Below are positions 1 to 8,776 of a stretch of 64,000 nt of DNA, in pieces. Made by a program: the position numbers and the translations under genes. The number at the start of each line of letters is the position of its first letter. The first letter of the stretch is position 1. The DNA comes from Burkholderia pyrrocinia (GTDB lineage Bacteria > Pseudomonadota > Gammaproteobacteria > Burkholderiales > Burkholderiaceae): the NCBI RefSeq assembly GCF_018417535.1, contig NZ_CP070978.1, forward strand, positions 310,001-374,000, read 5' to 3'. The notes below the pieces were generated by a model. It saw only the letters and a program-made list of their open reading frames with translations. It did not search any database and was not told the DNA's origin.

Positions 1-1041
1 ATCCAGCGCGGCGCAGCCGACGGCCTGAACATCGTCGTCCCGTATGCCGACTCCGCGTATGCGTCGCTGCGCGGCGCGCTCGCGATCGATACGACGGCCG
101 CGACGCGGCTCGACGGCACGTTCGCGCTGCATCCGTCGCTCGCGCAGACCGCGCAGTTGTACCGCGACGGGCAGGCGCTGTTCGTCCACGCGATTGCGTC
201 GCCGTATCGCGACCGTTCGCATTTCGACGGCCAGAACGTGCTCGAAACGGGTGGCCGCACGCCATATCAGGTGAAGGACGGCTGGCTGAACCGGCTCGCC
301 GCGCTGCTGCCGGCGACGCGCGAAAGCGCGATCGCGTTCGCGCCGACCGTGCCGCTCGCGTTGCGCGGCACCGTGCAGGCCGCATCGTATGCGCCGTCCG
401 GTTTGCCGGCCGCGCCGGACGACCTGCTCGCGCGCGTGTCGGCGCTTTACGAGGCCGACGCGCAGCTCGGCCCGTTGTGGCAGTCGGCGATGGAAGCACG
501 CGGCCTCGCCGGCGACGCGCATGCGCGGCAGGATCCGGCGGGCGTCGGCAAGCTTGCCGCGACGTTCCTCGCGCGCGACGACGGCCCGCGGATCGCGATG
601 ATCGAAACGGGCGGCTGGGACACGCACAGTGCGCAGAACGCGCGACTCGCGAATCAACTGAAGGCGCTCGACACGATGCTCGCCGCGCTGCGCGACGGCC
701 TCGGGCCTGCATGGCAGCAGACCACGGTGCTGGTCGCGACCGAGTTCGGCCGCACGGCCGCGGTGAACGGCACGGGCGGCACCGATCACGGGCAGGCGTC
801 GGTCGCGATGCTGGCGGGCGGCGCGGTCGCGGGCGGCCGCGTGATCGCCGACTGGCCGGGGCTGCGGCCGGGCGACCTGTATGAAGGCCGCGACCTGAAG
901 CCGACCGCATCGCTCGATGCGCTGATCTCGGGCGCGGCCGCCGAAAGCCTGCGGCTCGATCCCCGCCGCACCGCGTCCGCGCTATTCGCGGAAAGCGGCG
1001 CGACGCGGCCGATGACCGGCCTGATTCGCGGGGCAGTGTGA
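1..1041 (+). CDS. DUF1501 family protein, 5' end outside window
   Basis: The reading frame is open from base 1 and stops with TGA, so the N-terminus is missing and 346 residues are visible. The visible start (RGAADGLNIVVPYAD), the stretch LHPSLAQTAQLYRDGQALFVHA, and the motifs YRDRSHFDGQ, ETGGWDTHS and ATEFGRTAAVNGTGGTDHG are characteristic of DUF1501, a sulfatase-fold family. Members are usually exported by the Tat system and are often encoded next to a DUF1800 gene. That partner, if present, would lie to the left of the window. The enzymatic activity of this family is not established. The lipoprotein that follows starts 59 bases downstream and need not belong to the same operon. Confidence 0.88.
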   Translation: MQRGAADGLNIVVPYADSAYASLRGALAIDTTAATRLDGTFALHPSLAQTAQLYRDGQALFVHAIASPYRDRSHFDGQNVLETGGRTPYQVKDGWLNRLAALLPATRESAIAFAPTVPLALRGTVQAASYAPSGLPAAPDDLLARVSALYEADAQLGPLWQSAMEARGLAGDAHARQDPAGVGKLAATFLARDDGPRIAMIETGGWDTHSAQNARLANQLKALDTMLAALRDGLGPAWQQTTVLVATEFGRTAAVNGTGGTDHGQASVAMLAGGAVAGGRVIADWPGLRPGDLYEGRDLKPTASLDALISGAAAESLRLDPRRTASALFAESGATRPMTGLIRGAV

Positions 1042-1100
1042 CGCGGTGCGTTTCCGCGTTCGACCACGCCAATCGATTACACAAAAAGGGAGAATCGAAG

Positions 1101-1319
1101 ATGAAGATCCGATCCGTTTCGCTTGCCGTGCTGGCGTGTGCGAGTGCCGTGCTGATGTCCGCCTGCGTGGTGGAGCCCGTACGCCCGCCGCAGCCGGCGC
1201 CGCTCGTCGAAGTGGCGCCGCCGCCACCGGCACCGGGCTATCGCTGGGCGAAGGGGCACTACCGGTGGGCCGGCAATCACTGGGCATGGGTGCCCGGGCA
1301 CTGGGTGGCCGTGTACTGA
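1101..1319 (+). CDS. Small YXWXXGHW-repeat lipoprotein
   Basis: This encodes 72 residues. The N-terminus (MKIRSVSLAVLACASAVLMSAC) is a lipoprotein signal with lipobox LMSAC, so the mature protein is predicted to be lipid-anchored at Cys22. A proline-rich linker follows, and then the C-terminal motifs YRWAKGHYRW, HWAWVPGHW typical of the YXWXXGHW repeat family. These proteins are common in Burkholderia and Pseudomonas and have no known function. The start was chosen because it gives the signal peptide and has a purine-rich GGGAGA stretch 7-12 bases upstream. It is probably monocistronic. Confidence 0.85.
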   Translation: MKIRSVSLAVLACASAVLMSACVVEPVRPPQPAPLVEVAPPPPAPGYRWAKGHYRWAGNHWAWVPGHWVAVY

Positions 1320-1490
1320 TCGGGCGTGACGTGCCGCGCGGTTCGCGGCGCGGGTGCCGGGAATCAGGACCGCGTATTGAACCGCGATGCGCATTGGCCT
1401 AAGCTTCCGGATCCCGACGGCGGACAATCCCGGTTCGTTCGTCACGGCGAGCCGATGCCCGGTCGCCGTTTCCTTCCGTACGGCACCCCT

Positions 1491-1889
1491 ATGAAAGCAT
1501 GGCTTGTTGCACTGGCCGTCGCGGCCGGCATGACCGGCGCGCAGGCCGCGTCGTTCGACTGCGCGAAGGCGTCCACGTTCGTGGAGCGCGAAATCTGCGG
1601 CAATCCGGCGTTGTCGCGTCTCGACGATGCGCTCAACGCGGATTACAAGCAGGTCGTGGACGATTTCGCGAACTATCCGGTCGAGGATCCACCCGAGTAT
1701 CACCGGTTCGTCGCGAGCCAGAAGGTGTGGCTCAAGGCGCGCAACCGCTGCACGACGACGCAGTGCCTGATCGACAGCTACCGCAAGCGCATCGACGTGC
1801 TGTGCGGCCAGATCGACGTGCCGGCGGAAAACGACCGCGCGAAGTGCCGCAGCAACGGTGGCCTGGGCGGGCTCGAACTCGATCACTGA
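1491..1889 (+). CDS. LprI-like (DUF1311) secreted protein
   Basis: This encodes 132 residues with a clear signal peptide (MKAWLVALAVAAGMTGAQA). The mature part starts FDCAKASTFVEREICGNPALSRLDDALNADYK and contains WLKARNRC and CLIDSYRKRI. This is the cysteine pattern of the LprI/DUF1311 family, some members of which inhibit lysozyme. The frame stays open upstream to about 1326, but starting at 1491 puts the signal sequence at the N-terminus. The protein probably acts in the periplasm. Lysozyme inhibition is only a possibility, because most DUF1311 members are uncharacterised. Confidence 0.85.
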   Translation: MKAWLVALAVAAGMTGAQAASFDCAKASTFVEREICGNPALSRLDDALNADYKQVVDDFANYPVEDPPEYHRFVASQKVWLKARNRCTTTQCLIDSYRKRIDVLCGQIDVPAENDRAKCRSNGGLGGLELDH

Positions 1890-1963
1890 GCGTCGATGCG
1901 AAACGCAAGCCGGCGTCGATTTAGACATCGGCGAAACGCCATCTCGTGCCGCGCGCGGAGCAC

Positions 1964-3157
1964 CTACCACCCGATCCGGTGCTTCTCTTCCGTCTCGCTA
2001 TGCCGCCAGTCGTCATCCGCGTGCAGGTACTGGCTCGTCGTCGTGAGCGACACGTGGCCGAGGTTGTCGCGCACGAGCCGCAGGTCGACGCGGCCGTCGG
2101 CCATGTGCGAGCCCGCGGTGTGGCGCAGCCAGTGCGCGGACGCCTGGTCGAGCACGCGCGCCTGTTCGTCGCCGGCTACGCCGTTCGCGCGCAGCCGCTC
2201 GGCCGCATGCCGGAATACCAGCTTCACGATCCGGTGCAGCGCCGCGCGCGTGAGCGGCTTGCACGCCTGGCCGAGCGGCAGCACGAGCGGCGTGGGCTCG
2301 CCGTCGGACGGCAGCGCGGGCAGGCCGTGCGCGCGCCGGTAGCGCGACAGCTCGGCCATCATCTCGTCAGTGGCCGGTACGAGCCGCTGCCGGCCGCCTT
2401 TGCCCGTCACGTCGAGCCACCAGCGGTCATGCCCGTTCGCGTCGCGCCGGCAGAAGAACTGGCCCATCGTCGTGTCGGCCGCTTCGGTGATGCGCAGCCC
2501 GCCGAGATACAGCAGCGTGAACAGCCAGCGCGCGCGATCCGCATGGAAGCACGCGCGCGCATCGTCGCGCGGCATCGCCGCGATCGCATCCTTGACCGAC
2601 TGCCACAGCGGTTGCCCGAGATGGCGCGTGACGCGCGGCGCGGGACGGCGCTGCCGCTGCCGCGACAACGCGAGCGGATTGCCGGCCAGGTAGCCGGCCT
2701 GCACGAGCCACGAGAACATCACGTTCAGGATCACCAGCGCCTGCCGCTGGCTGGCCGCCGACAGCGGCCCGTAGAACGGCCGCCAGCGCGGGTCGCCGCG
2801 CGGATGCTTGCGGCCGCCGTTCGCGCACCACACATCGGCCGGCGCCGGCGCGACCAGGAATTGCCGGTAGACGACGAGATCTTCATGCGTGAGCGACGAC
2901 AGCGGCTTGCCGCACGCGATCACGGCCCACAGCAGCAGGCGCTCGGCTTCCTTGCGGTAGTTCTGGAACGTGGTCGGCGTATCGACGAAGCGCGCGAGCC
3001 ATGCGCGCACGGCGTCGAGATCGTTGGTCGCCGCGATCTGCGGATGCGCGCTGCCCGAGCGGTTGGTGCCCGCGCGTCCGTCGAGCGCGGCCGGCACGGT
3101 CAGCGTATCGATCGGCAGCGGGCGCAGCGCGGCGCCGGACGGAACGGGTGAAGTCAT
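1964..3157 (-). CDS. Tyrosine recombinase / phage-type integrase
   Basis: This encodes 397 residues from the ATG at 3157; an upstream ATG at 3238 would add 27 residues of low-complexity sequence. The N-terminal part (about 50-180) looks like a SAM-like core-binding domain. The C-terminal catalytic domain shows the tyrosine recombinase residues Arg222 (GGLRITEA), Lys263 (VTGKGGRQR), His332-Arg335 (HWLRHTAG), His358 (DNLGHVSL) and Tyr367 (TSQYLH). It therefore appears intact. No excisionase, phage gene, tRNA or attachment repeat was seen next to it, so it looks like a solitary chromosomal recombinase or the remnant of an element. Confidence 0.88.
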   Translation of the reverse strand: MTSPVPSGAALRPLPIDTLTVPAALDGRAGTNRSGSAHPQIAATNDLDAVRAWLARFVDTPTTFQNYRKEAERLLLWAVIACGKPLSSLTHEDLVVYRQFLVAPAPADVWCANGGRKHPRGDPRWRPFYGPLSAASQRQALVILNVMFSWLVQAGYLAGNPLALSRQRQRRPAPRVTRHLGQPLWQSVKDAIAAMPRDDARACFHADRARWLFTLLYLGGLRITEAADTTMGQFFCRRDANGHDRWWLDVTGKGGRQRLVPATDEMMAELSRYRRAHGLPALPSDGEPTPLVLPLGQACKPLTRAALHRIVKLVFRHAAERLRANGVAGDEQARVLDQASAHWLRHTAGSHMADGRVDLRLVRDNLGHVSLTTTSQYLHADDDWRHSETEEKHRIGW

Positions 3158-3690
3158 GCGAAAGGGGGGCGCTGCGCGGGCCGCGCGGGCGGACGAAGGC
3201 AGCGCGACAAAGCGTATCGGGAAGCGCCGATGGTACACGATCGTCGTGCGGCCTACGCCGGTGCTTCGACGTTGAAACGGACCAGGGTCCGTTGACGCTG
3301 ATCACTGACGTTCCGTTGATTTTGAACATTCATTCGCGGGGCTGGCGCGTATCTCTGCGCTCGAAACCTGCCTGACCAAGATTGCGCGCGAAGTGCGGTC
3401 AATTTTCCCGCACGACATTGCAGATTAGACTGCATCGGGCTTGTCCACGCCGTGCGCAGTACCTTGTTTTTCAAGGAACCACCGGCCTGGCGGAAATATT
3501 TACGCACGGATCGCGCCACGGGAATATGCCTGCGACGGTTGTCGGGCCTTACGAAAGGCGTGTATTCTCCCTACAAATTCATAAATTCAAATCCGAGACA
3601 CAGCCAGGGTTCCAGCGCCGGAATGGCAATGAGAGAACTCGTTTCGTAATTGACGCACGCTACCGATAACCTTAAAAAAGGATGGTTCCC
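3158..3690. other. Intergenic region upstream of secreted-protein/ompA pair
   Basis: No convincing gene is seen. The second half is less GC-rich than its surroundings. An inverted repeat GTGCGG/CCGCAC lies at 3393-3413 with a 9-base spacer. A possible sigma-70 promoter is TTGTCG at 3539-3544 and TATTCT at 3563-3568 (18-base spacer), reading rightward into the gene at 3691. The reading frames here lack recognisable protein features. Confidence 0.4.
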
Positions 3691-4191
3691 GTGACACCAA
3701 TTAGAAACTTGGCAACCGTTTGCACCGTCGTCGGGGCGCTCCTGGCGACCGCGGCACCAGCCGATACCGCGTCGGCTCAGACGTCCGCAGCGTCTTCCAC
3801 CGTTACTCCGCTGGCTGTCGGACTCGTTTCGAGCGGCGTAGCCGAAGCGCAGGCGATCGAGGCGATCCGCGAAGGCGACATCCTGACGATCAAGCTGCGG
3901 TTCAAGCCGCTCGTCGCAAACAAGGTGGAAGTACTCTATAGCTCGATCAGCAAGAGCGATTACGAGAACGGCATCTACGTGCTCGCAGGCAACAAGAAGC
4001 ACTTGCTGCTGACGGACAGCAACAACCAGCCGCTGGCCAGCCCTCGTCTGGTTCTTAGCATGTCGAAGGATTCGCCGAACGCGGGCACATGGTACGGAAG
4101 ATTTCCCGCCCCGCCGAAGAACGTCACCAAGGTGTCGTTGTCGATTCCGGGCGTGGAGGCGCTCGACGGCATCAAGATTACCGATCGCTGA
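3691..4191 (+). CDS. Secreted protein of unknown function
   Basis: This encodes 166 residues. GTG at 3691 is preferred because AAAAAAGGA lies 8 bases upstream; the ATG at 3682 overlaps that ribosome-binding site. A signal peptide (about residues 1-30, ending near TASAQ) is followed by a Ser/Thr-rich stretch. The mature domain contains EGDILTIKLRFKPL, a YSSISKSDYENGIYVLAG stretch and a C-terminal SIPGVEALDGIKI. The last part has the look of a small beta-sandwich with a Tyr/Gly core, but no family was recognised. The stop is 2 bases before the OmpA-family gene, so the two are almost certainly co-transcribed, which suggests a cell-envelope role. Confidence 0.8.
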   Translation: MTPIRNLATVCTVVGALLATAAPADTASAQTSAASSTVTPLAVGLVSSGVAEAQAIEAIREGDILTIKLRFKPLVANKVEVLYSSISKSDYENGIYVLAGNKKHLLLTDSNNQPLASPRLVLSMSKDSPNAGTWYGRFPAPPKNVTKVSLSIPGVEALDGIKITDR

Positions 4192-4193
4192 CC

Positions 4194-4805
4194 ATGGCCG
4201 GAGCGCTCACATCCCTCCTGGCGCTGATCCTGTCGGCGACCGCCGTCGGCAGTGCCTTTGCGCAAGCGCCGCCGGCGCATCGAGACATTCGAGATCTCAA
4301 CGCAACCATCCTGGACGTGAAGGGCCTCTCGTCCGATCTGAACAGCTCCGTATCGGATCTGTCGGCCAAGGCATCGGGGCTCGCGGCACGGCACGACGGC
4401 CTGTCCGTACGCGAGGACAAGGCGACGGTGCGGGTGTCGATGCTGGGCGACGTCCTGTTCGACTTCGACAAGGCCAGCATCCGGTCGTCTGCCGAACCGA
4501 CCCTCGACGACATTCTGCGGCTCGCCGCGGCCGCTCCGTCCGGGACGATCGTGATCGAGGGGCATACCGACTCGAAAGGATCTGCCGCGTACAACAAGAC
4601 GCTGTCTCTCCGTCGTGCGAATGCCGTGGCCGACTGGCTCACGTCGCACGGCATGAAGAAGGCGCGCTTGTCGGTCAAGGGGCTCGGGGGTAGCAGGCCG
4701 GTCGCGCCCAATACGCTCAGGAATGGCGCGGACAATCCGGACGGCCGTGCGCTGAACCGACGTGTCGAATTCGTGTTGCCGAACGACGCGAAACGCGCGA
4801 AGTAG
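4194..4805 (+). CDS. OmpA-family peptidoglycan-binding protein
   Basis: This encodes 203 residues with a signal peptide (MAGALTSLLALILSATAVGSAFAQ). A short coiled segment follows (DIRDLNATILDVKGLSSDLNSSVSDLSAKASGL read in pieces, about residues 30-60), and then a C-terminal OmpA domain. That domain shows LFDFDKASIRSSAEPTL, EGHTDSKGSAAYN, LSLRRANAVADWL and LNRRVEFVLP. The Asp and Arg residues that bind diaminopimelate in OmpA-like domains (HTD and NRRVE) are present. No lipobox or transmembrane barrel is seen, so this is a soluble periplasmic peptidoglycan-binding protein. It starts 2 bases after the preceding secreted protein and is probably translationally coupled to it. Confidence 0.88.
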   Translation: MAGALTSLLALILSATAVGSAFAQAPPAHRDIRDLNATILDVKGLSSDLNSSVSDLSAKASGLAARHDGLSVREDKATVRVSMLGDVLFDFDKASIRSSAEPTLDDILRLAAAAPSGTIVIEGHTDSKGSAAYNKTLSLRRANAVADWLTSHGMKKARLSVKGLGGSRPVAPNTLRNGADNPDGRALNRRVEFVLPNDAKRAK

Positions 4806-5014
4806 TCGTGTAAAGCGAGCCCGATGCTGAAGCGTGTCCTGTATCGCGAGCACGTCCCGAGGTTTGGGCGCGACGTGCACGCAACGCGCGAGTCTCGCAC
4901 GCTTCCCGATCGCTCATGTAGCTTGCGATAGGGGAGCGCGTTGAGCACTTGCGACCGCGGGGTCGCCTCAACGAACGGCTGGACGCACCGAACGCATCGA
5001 ATGCACCGAACGCC

Positions 5015-6190
5015 TCACCCCAGCGACAGCACGCTGTTCAACAACGTCCTGACGAGCGTCGCCTGCCGCGTGACGCCGGTCTTCGAAAAAATCGCGCGCA
5101 GGTGCGAGCGCGCGGTGTTCTTGCTGATCGCGAGCTCGTCGGCCGCTTCCTCGAGCGTCTGCCCGTTGACGAGCGCGAGCGCCAGCGCGGTTTCGGCCGG
5201 CGTGAGGTCGAACAGCTTGCGCACGATGTCGTGCGACGCCTGCGACTTGCGCTCGGCATCGCGAATGAACACCGCGCATGCGGGCCGGCGCGGATTGTCT
5301 TCCGACCACTCGCTCAACGGGACCGCGCGGATCAGCACGCCGAGCCGCGGCTTGCCGGACGGGCGCGGTACCGCGATCGCCTGCACGACCGACGGCACGC
5401 CGCCCGCGCGTTCCGCGAGCACCTGGCGGATCAGCTTCTGCAGCTTGCGGTCCTCCAGCGGATACGATGCCTCGAGCGCGCCGCCGCGCACGCGCAGGCC
5501 GTCGCATTCGGCGAAGATCTCGTCCGCGACGGAATTGGTCTTCATGATCGTGCCGCGCTCGTCGAGAATCGCGGTGCCGACGAGCATGCGGTCGATCGTG
5601 CTCGCGTATAGCGTGCGCTCGGATTCGACCATCCCGAACTTCGCATGCAGCCGCACCGCGCGCTTCAGGTGCGGCAGCAGCGCGTTGCAGGCGGCCTTGT
5701 CGGTCGCCGAGAACGCGTCGCCGCGATGCGGACGGCACACGCGGAAACGGCACTCGATGCCGTCATGCGTGCGCAGGTCGGCGCCCATCAGATAGCCGAC
5801 ATCGTGCGGTTTCATGAACTCGCGATACATGACGCTGTTGCGCCACGCGCCCATGCCGAGCAGCTCGTCGACGGTGACGACGCGATCGGTCGGCAGGTTC
5901 ACGAACGGATCGAGCGCGTAATAGTAGTGGTTGTAAGACGCGACGCCCGGCAGTGGCGCACTGTGCTCGGACGCATTGATCATCAGCCCCGCATGGCCGC
6001 TGGCGGGCCAGCGCAGGATCATCGTCACGTAATTCGCATGCAGGTGCGTGCGGATCTGCTCCAGCGCGCCGCCCCACGGCACGTCTTCCAGCGGGCCTTC
6101 GTAGATTTTCGTGAGCAGCGCGTCGAACTGCTCGAGCGTCAGTTTCGATTGGGCAAGGTGCGGCGGAAGGGCCGGGGGCGCCGTGGTCAT
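5015..6190 (-). CDS. LuxR-family regulator resembling TeiR
   Basis: This encodes 391 residues. The start at 6190 (MTTAPPALPP) was chosen over an in-frame ATG at 6394, whose extra 68 residues are low-complexity. The N-terminal two-thirds look like a sensory region (FKPHDVGYLMGADLRTHDG and, at about 235-330, a PAS-like segment DRMLVGTAILDERGTIMKTN). The C-terminus has a LuxR helix-turn-helix: FDLTPAETALALALVNGQ, LEEAADELAISKNTARSHLRAIFSKTG. Domain order and size match TeiR, the LuxR-type activator of testosterone genes in Comamonas testosteroni. Because the nearby genes form a steroid locus, regulation of that locus is the likely role. This function is inferred, not shown by sequence alone. Confidence 0.85.
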   Translation of the reverse strand: MTTAPPALPPHLAQSKLTLEQFDALLTKIYEGPLEDVPWGGALEQIRTHLHANYVTMILRWPASGHAGLMINASEHSAPLPGVASYNHYYYALDPFVNLPTDRVVTVDELLGMGAWRNSVMYREFMKPHDVGYLMGADLRTHDGIECRFRVCRPHRGDAFSATDKAACNALLPHLKRAVRLHAKFGMVESERTLYASTIDRMLVGTAILDERGTIMKTNSVADEIFAECDGLRVRGGALEASYPLEDRKLQKLIRQVLAERAGGVPSVVQAIAVPRPSGKPRLGVLIRAVPLSEWSEDNPRRPACAVFIRDAERKSQASHDIVRKLFDLTPAETALALALVNGQTLEEAADELAISKNTARSHLRAIFSKTGVTRQATLVRTLLNSVLSLG

Positions 6191-6414
6191 TCGGGTTGTC
6201 TCCTGTTGCGGCCGCCGGGTCGCGAGGCGCCCGGCGTGCACGTGCGGACCGCCGGCGGCGATGCGCGCGGCTGAACCGGAACACGGTAACGTGTCGGCGC
6301 GCGCGCGACATCGCACGAATGAGGGTGGCGGAACGCCTGCTGTAAGGTATTTGTGAACTTTCCCGCCGCGCTGTCCGTCTAAACGCCCCTCCAACGCTTC
6401 CAGAGGAACATCAG

Positions 6415-6795
6415 ATGATTCGCCAATCCAGAACGCTGCTCGGCGCGGCCGTCATTGCCGGCAGCACGCTCCTCGCCGGATGCCAGACCGACGCGGTCGC
6501 CACGGCCCCGAACGCGGCCCGTCCGGCCGATGGCCGGCCCGTGACGAAGACCGTCCATGTCGCGCCGCAATCCGCACGCTGCACGGGTGTCGCGCCGATG
6601 GAGTGCATGCAGGTGCGCAGCAGCCCGAGCGAGCCGTGGAGCCTGTGGTATGCGGGCATCGAGGGCTTCGCGTACCAGCCCGGATACCTGTACACGCTCG
6701 AAGTCGACGAATACCGCGTCGCGCAGCCGCCGGCCGACGGCTCGTCGATCCGCTGGGTGCTCAAGCGCGTCGTCGAGCGCCGCCAGGCGAACTGA
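6415..6795 (+). CDS. DUF4377 lipoprotein
   Basis: This encodes 126 residues with a lipoprotein signal (MIRQSRTLLGAAVIAGSTLLAGC, lipobox LLAGC). The mature domain has the DUF4377 signature: KTVHVAPQSARCTGVAPMECMQVR, then EPWSLWYAGIEGFAYQPGYLYTLEV, and a C-terminal PPADGSSIRWVLKRVVER. The two cysteines flanking GVAPME fit a conserved disulfide. AGAGGAA 9-15 bases upstream serves as the ribosome-binding site. Proteins of this family are envelope-anchored, and some are linked to heat-shock or HslJ-type functions, but no specific role is known. It is divergent from the LuxR-type gene with a 224-base intergenic region between them. Confidence 0.85.
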   Translation: MIRQSRTLLGAAVIAGSTLLAGCQTDAVATAPNAARPADGRPVTKTVHVAPQSARCTGVAPMECMQVRSSPSEPWSLWYAGIEGFAYQPGYLYTLEVDEYRVAQPPADGSSIRWVLKRVVERRQAN

Positions 6796-6804
6796 CGGGC
6801 GCGC

Positions 6805-8193
6805 TCACGCGGACGATCGCGCCGCCGCGCTGGCCGGCGGCGCGGCCGTATCGATTCGCCGGAACACGACGGACGACAGCAGCGTGACCGCGCCCATGCA
6901 CGCGAACGACAGCATGAACCCGCGCCCCATCGAGCCCCACCACGCGGCAAACAGGTTGACGAGCCCGCCGCCGATCGACACGCCGAGCCCCATCGCCAGC
7001 ATCTGCATCATCGTGAACAGGCTGTTGCCGCTGCCGGCGTCGGCATGCGAGAGCCCCTTCAGCGTCACGCCGTTCATCGCCGCGAACTGCATCGAGTTCG
7101 CGGCGCCGAACACGATCAGCAGCACGATCTCCAGCACCGGCGCGGGCCGTGCCGACACCAGCGCGAACCCTGCGATCGCGCAGCCGACGATCCCCGTATT
7201 CACGACCAGAAATGTCGCGTAGCCGAAGCGCTTCACGAGCGGCGCGATCCAGCGTTTTGCGATGACACCCGCGATCGCGGCCGGCAGCATCATCAGCCCC
7301 GATTGCAGCGGCGTATAGCCGAGTTGTACCTGCATCAGCAGCGGCAGCATGAACGGTACCGCGCTCGTGCCGATCCGGCACAGCAGGTTGCCGAGCAGCC
7401 CCGAACCGAAGTTCGGCTCGCGGAACAGCCCGAGCCGGAACAGCGGCTGCGCGCGCCACCGCGCATGCGGCAGGTACGCGAGCGCGCTCGCCAGGCCGAG
7501 CACGGCGAGCCCGGCCGCCCAGGCCGCGCGATGCGCGGGCATCGGCGGGTCGATCGCGAGCGACAGCGCGATCATCGCGACCGACAGCAGCGCACAGCCG
7601 ACGAAGTCGAACGGCGGCGGCTGTTTCGCCTGGTCGTGCGGCAGGTAGCGCTGCACGGCGACGAAGCCGACCACGCCGACCGGCACGTTGACGATGAACA
7701 CCCAGTGCCACGAAATCGCCTGCGTGAGCCAGCCGCCGAGCGTCGGCCCGACGATCGGGCCGAGCTGGCCGGCGATCGACACGAACGCGATCGCCGCGAC
7801 GTACTGTTCGCCGGGCACGCGGCGCAGCACGGCGAGCCGCCCGATCGGCAGCAGCATCGAGCCGCCGATGCCCTGCACGGCGCGTGCGACGACGAGCTGG
7901 CCGAGCGTATGCGATGCCGCGCAGCCGATCGACGCGAGCACGAACACGAGAATGGCGACCGAGAACACGCGGCGCGTGCCGAACCGGTCGGCGAGCCAGC
8001 CGGACGCCGGGGTGAGCATCGCCATCATCAGCGTGTAGGCGACCACGACGGGCTGCATCGCGAGCGGCGACGCATGCAGGCTTTGCGCGATCGAAGGCAG
8101 GGCGGTGTTGACGATCGTCGTGTCGAGCGACTGCATGAAGAATGCAGCGGCGACGATCCAGAGCAGCGCGGAGTGTGTGGGTTCCCGGGACAT
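6805..8193 (-). CDS. MFS multidrug exporter, DHA2 (EmrB/QacA) type
   Basis: This encodes 462 residues from ATG 8193 (MSREPTHSALLWIVAAAFFMQSLDTTIVNTALPSIAQ). The LDTTIVNTALPSIA motif in helix 1 and WLADRFGTRRVF (motif A, between helices 2 and 3) identify the 14-helix DHA2 drug:H+ antiporters, close in size to MdtD. About 13-14 hydrophobic segments are visible. RAVQGIGGSMLLPIGR is motif B, with its functional Arg. LGPIVGPTLGGWL is the motif C antiporter signature. The substrate cannot be predicted. It converges with the DUF4377 gene (stop-to-stop 9 bases) and is separate from the downstream steroid genes. Confidence 0.9.
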   Translation of the reverse strand: MSREPTHSALLWIVAAAFFMQSLDTTIVNTALPSIAQSLHASPLAMQPVVVAYTLMMAMLTPASGWLADRFGTRRVFSVAILVFVLASIGCAASHTLGQLVVARAVQGIGGSMLLPIGRLAVLRRVPGEQYVAAIAFVSIAGQLGPIVGPTLGGWLTQAISWHWVFIVNVPVGVVGFVAVQRYLPHDQAKQPPPFDFVGCALLSVAMIALSLAIDPPMPAHRAAWAAGLAVLGLASALAYLPHARWRAQPLFRLGLFREPNFGSGLLGNLLCRIGTSAVPFMLPLLMQVQLGYTPLQSGLMMLPAAIAGVIAKRWIAPLVKRFGYATFLVVNTGIVGCAIAGFALVSARPAPVLEIVLLIVFGAANSMQFAAMNGVTLKGLSHADAGSGNSLFTMMQMLAMGLGVSIGGGLVNLFAAWWGSMGRGFMLSFACMGAVTLLSSVVFRRIDTAAPPASAAARSSA

Positions 8194-8425
8194 GGCGAAA
8201 TGGTGGTGCGAAGGCCCGGCGCAGGCGGCGCCGGTGCGCGGTCGCACGGCGCCTGCCGGTCTTCAAGCGCTCGATGGTACCGATTCCGGCGGTCATCGGG
8301 AAGCTGCCTGAAGACTTTGACTGTCATCGGCCATGCCGATGACAATGCGCGATGCTCGATCCCGTCCGGCGTAGCGCACCTGCCACGCGTGATGCGCCCG
8401 CATCCTGCACGCGCGCCGTGCATCG

Positions 8426-8776
8426 TCACGCGGCCCGTTTCTGCGTAATCACGAGCAGCGCGCCGTTCTTGTCCTCCAGCACCGCGCGATATTCGTGCGG
8501 CCCGGCCTGCACGGGCACGCGCACCGACGCGCCGGCCTTCACGACGCGCGCCATCGCCGCATACAGATCGTCGTCCTCGTCGACGCGCAGCGTGAGCGCC
8601 GCGCGCTCGACGATCTGCTCGTCGCCGGCGACCAGCGCGATCGTCAGCGGGCCGCCGTCGAGCGCGCAATAGCGGTCGCCGTCGCGGAACTTCACGTTCA
8701 GGCCCAGTCCGTCGACGAACAGCGGCAGCGCCGTGTCGATGTCGTCGACCGGATACAGCAGCATCGATACCTTCAT
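8426..8776 (-). CDS. VOC (glyoxalase/bleomycin resistance-type) protein
   Basis: This encodes 116 residues: MKVSMLLYPVDDIDTALPLFVDGLGLNVKFRDGDRYCALDGG, then LTIALVAGDEQ, and a C-terminal VLEDKNGALLVITQK. This is one vicinal oxygen chelate domain of two beta-alpha-beta-beta-beta modules. The usual metal ligands (His/Glu of glyoxalase I) are not evident, so it may bind ligand without metal. GGGAGAACC lies upstream of the start. It is transcribed away from the steroid operon that begins at 9037, and the two genes share a 260-base divergent region. Confidence 0.82.
   Translation of the reverse strand: MKVSMLLYPVDDIDTALPLFVDGLGLNVKFRDGDRYCALDGGPLTIALVAGDEQIVERAALTLRVDEDDDLYAAMARVVKAGASVRVPVQAGPHEYRAVLEDKNGALLVITQKRAA

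Noticed and set aside
1077..1970. 297-residue frame on the minus strand opposite the lipoprotein and LprI genes
   Set aside because: Both plus-strand genes have signal peptides and family motifs; the antisense frame has none.
1964..3157. Prophage or integrative element boundary at the integrase
   Set aside because: No phage or conjugation genes, tRNA or attachment repeats were seen in the window; a single recombinase is not enough.
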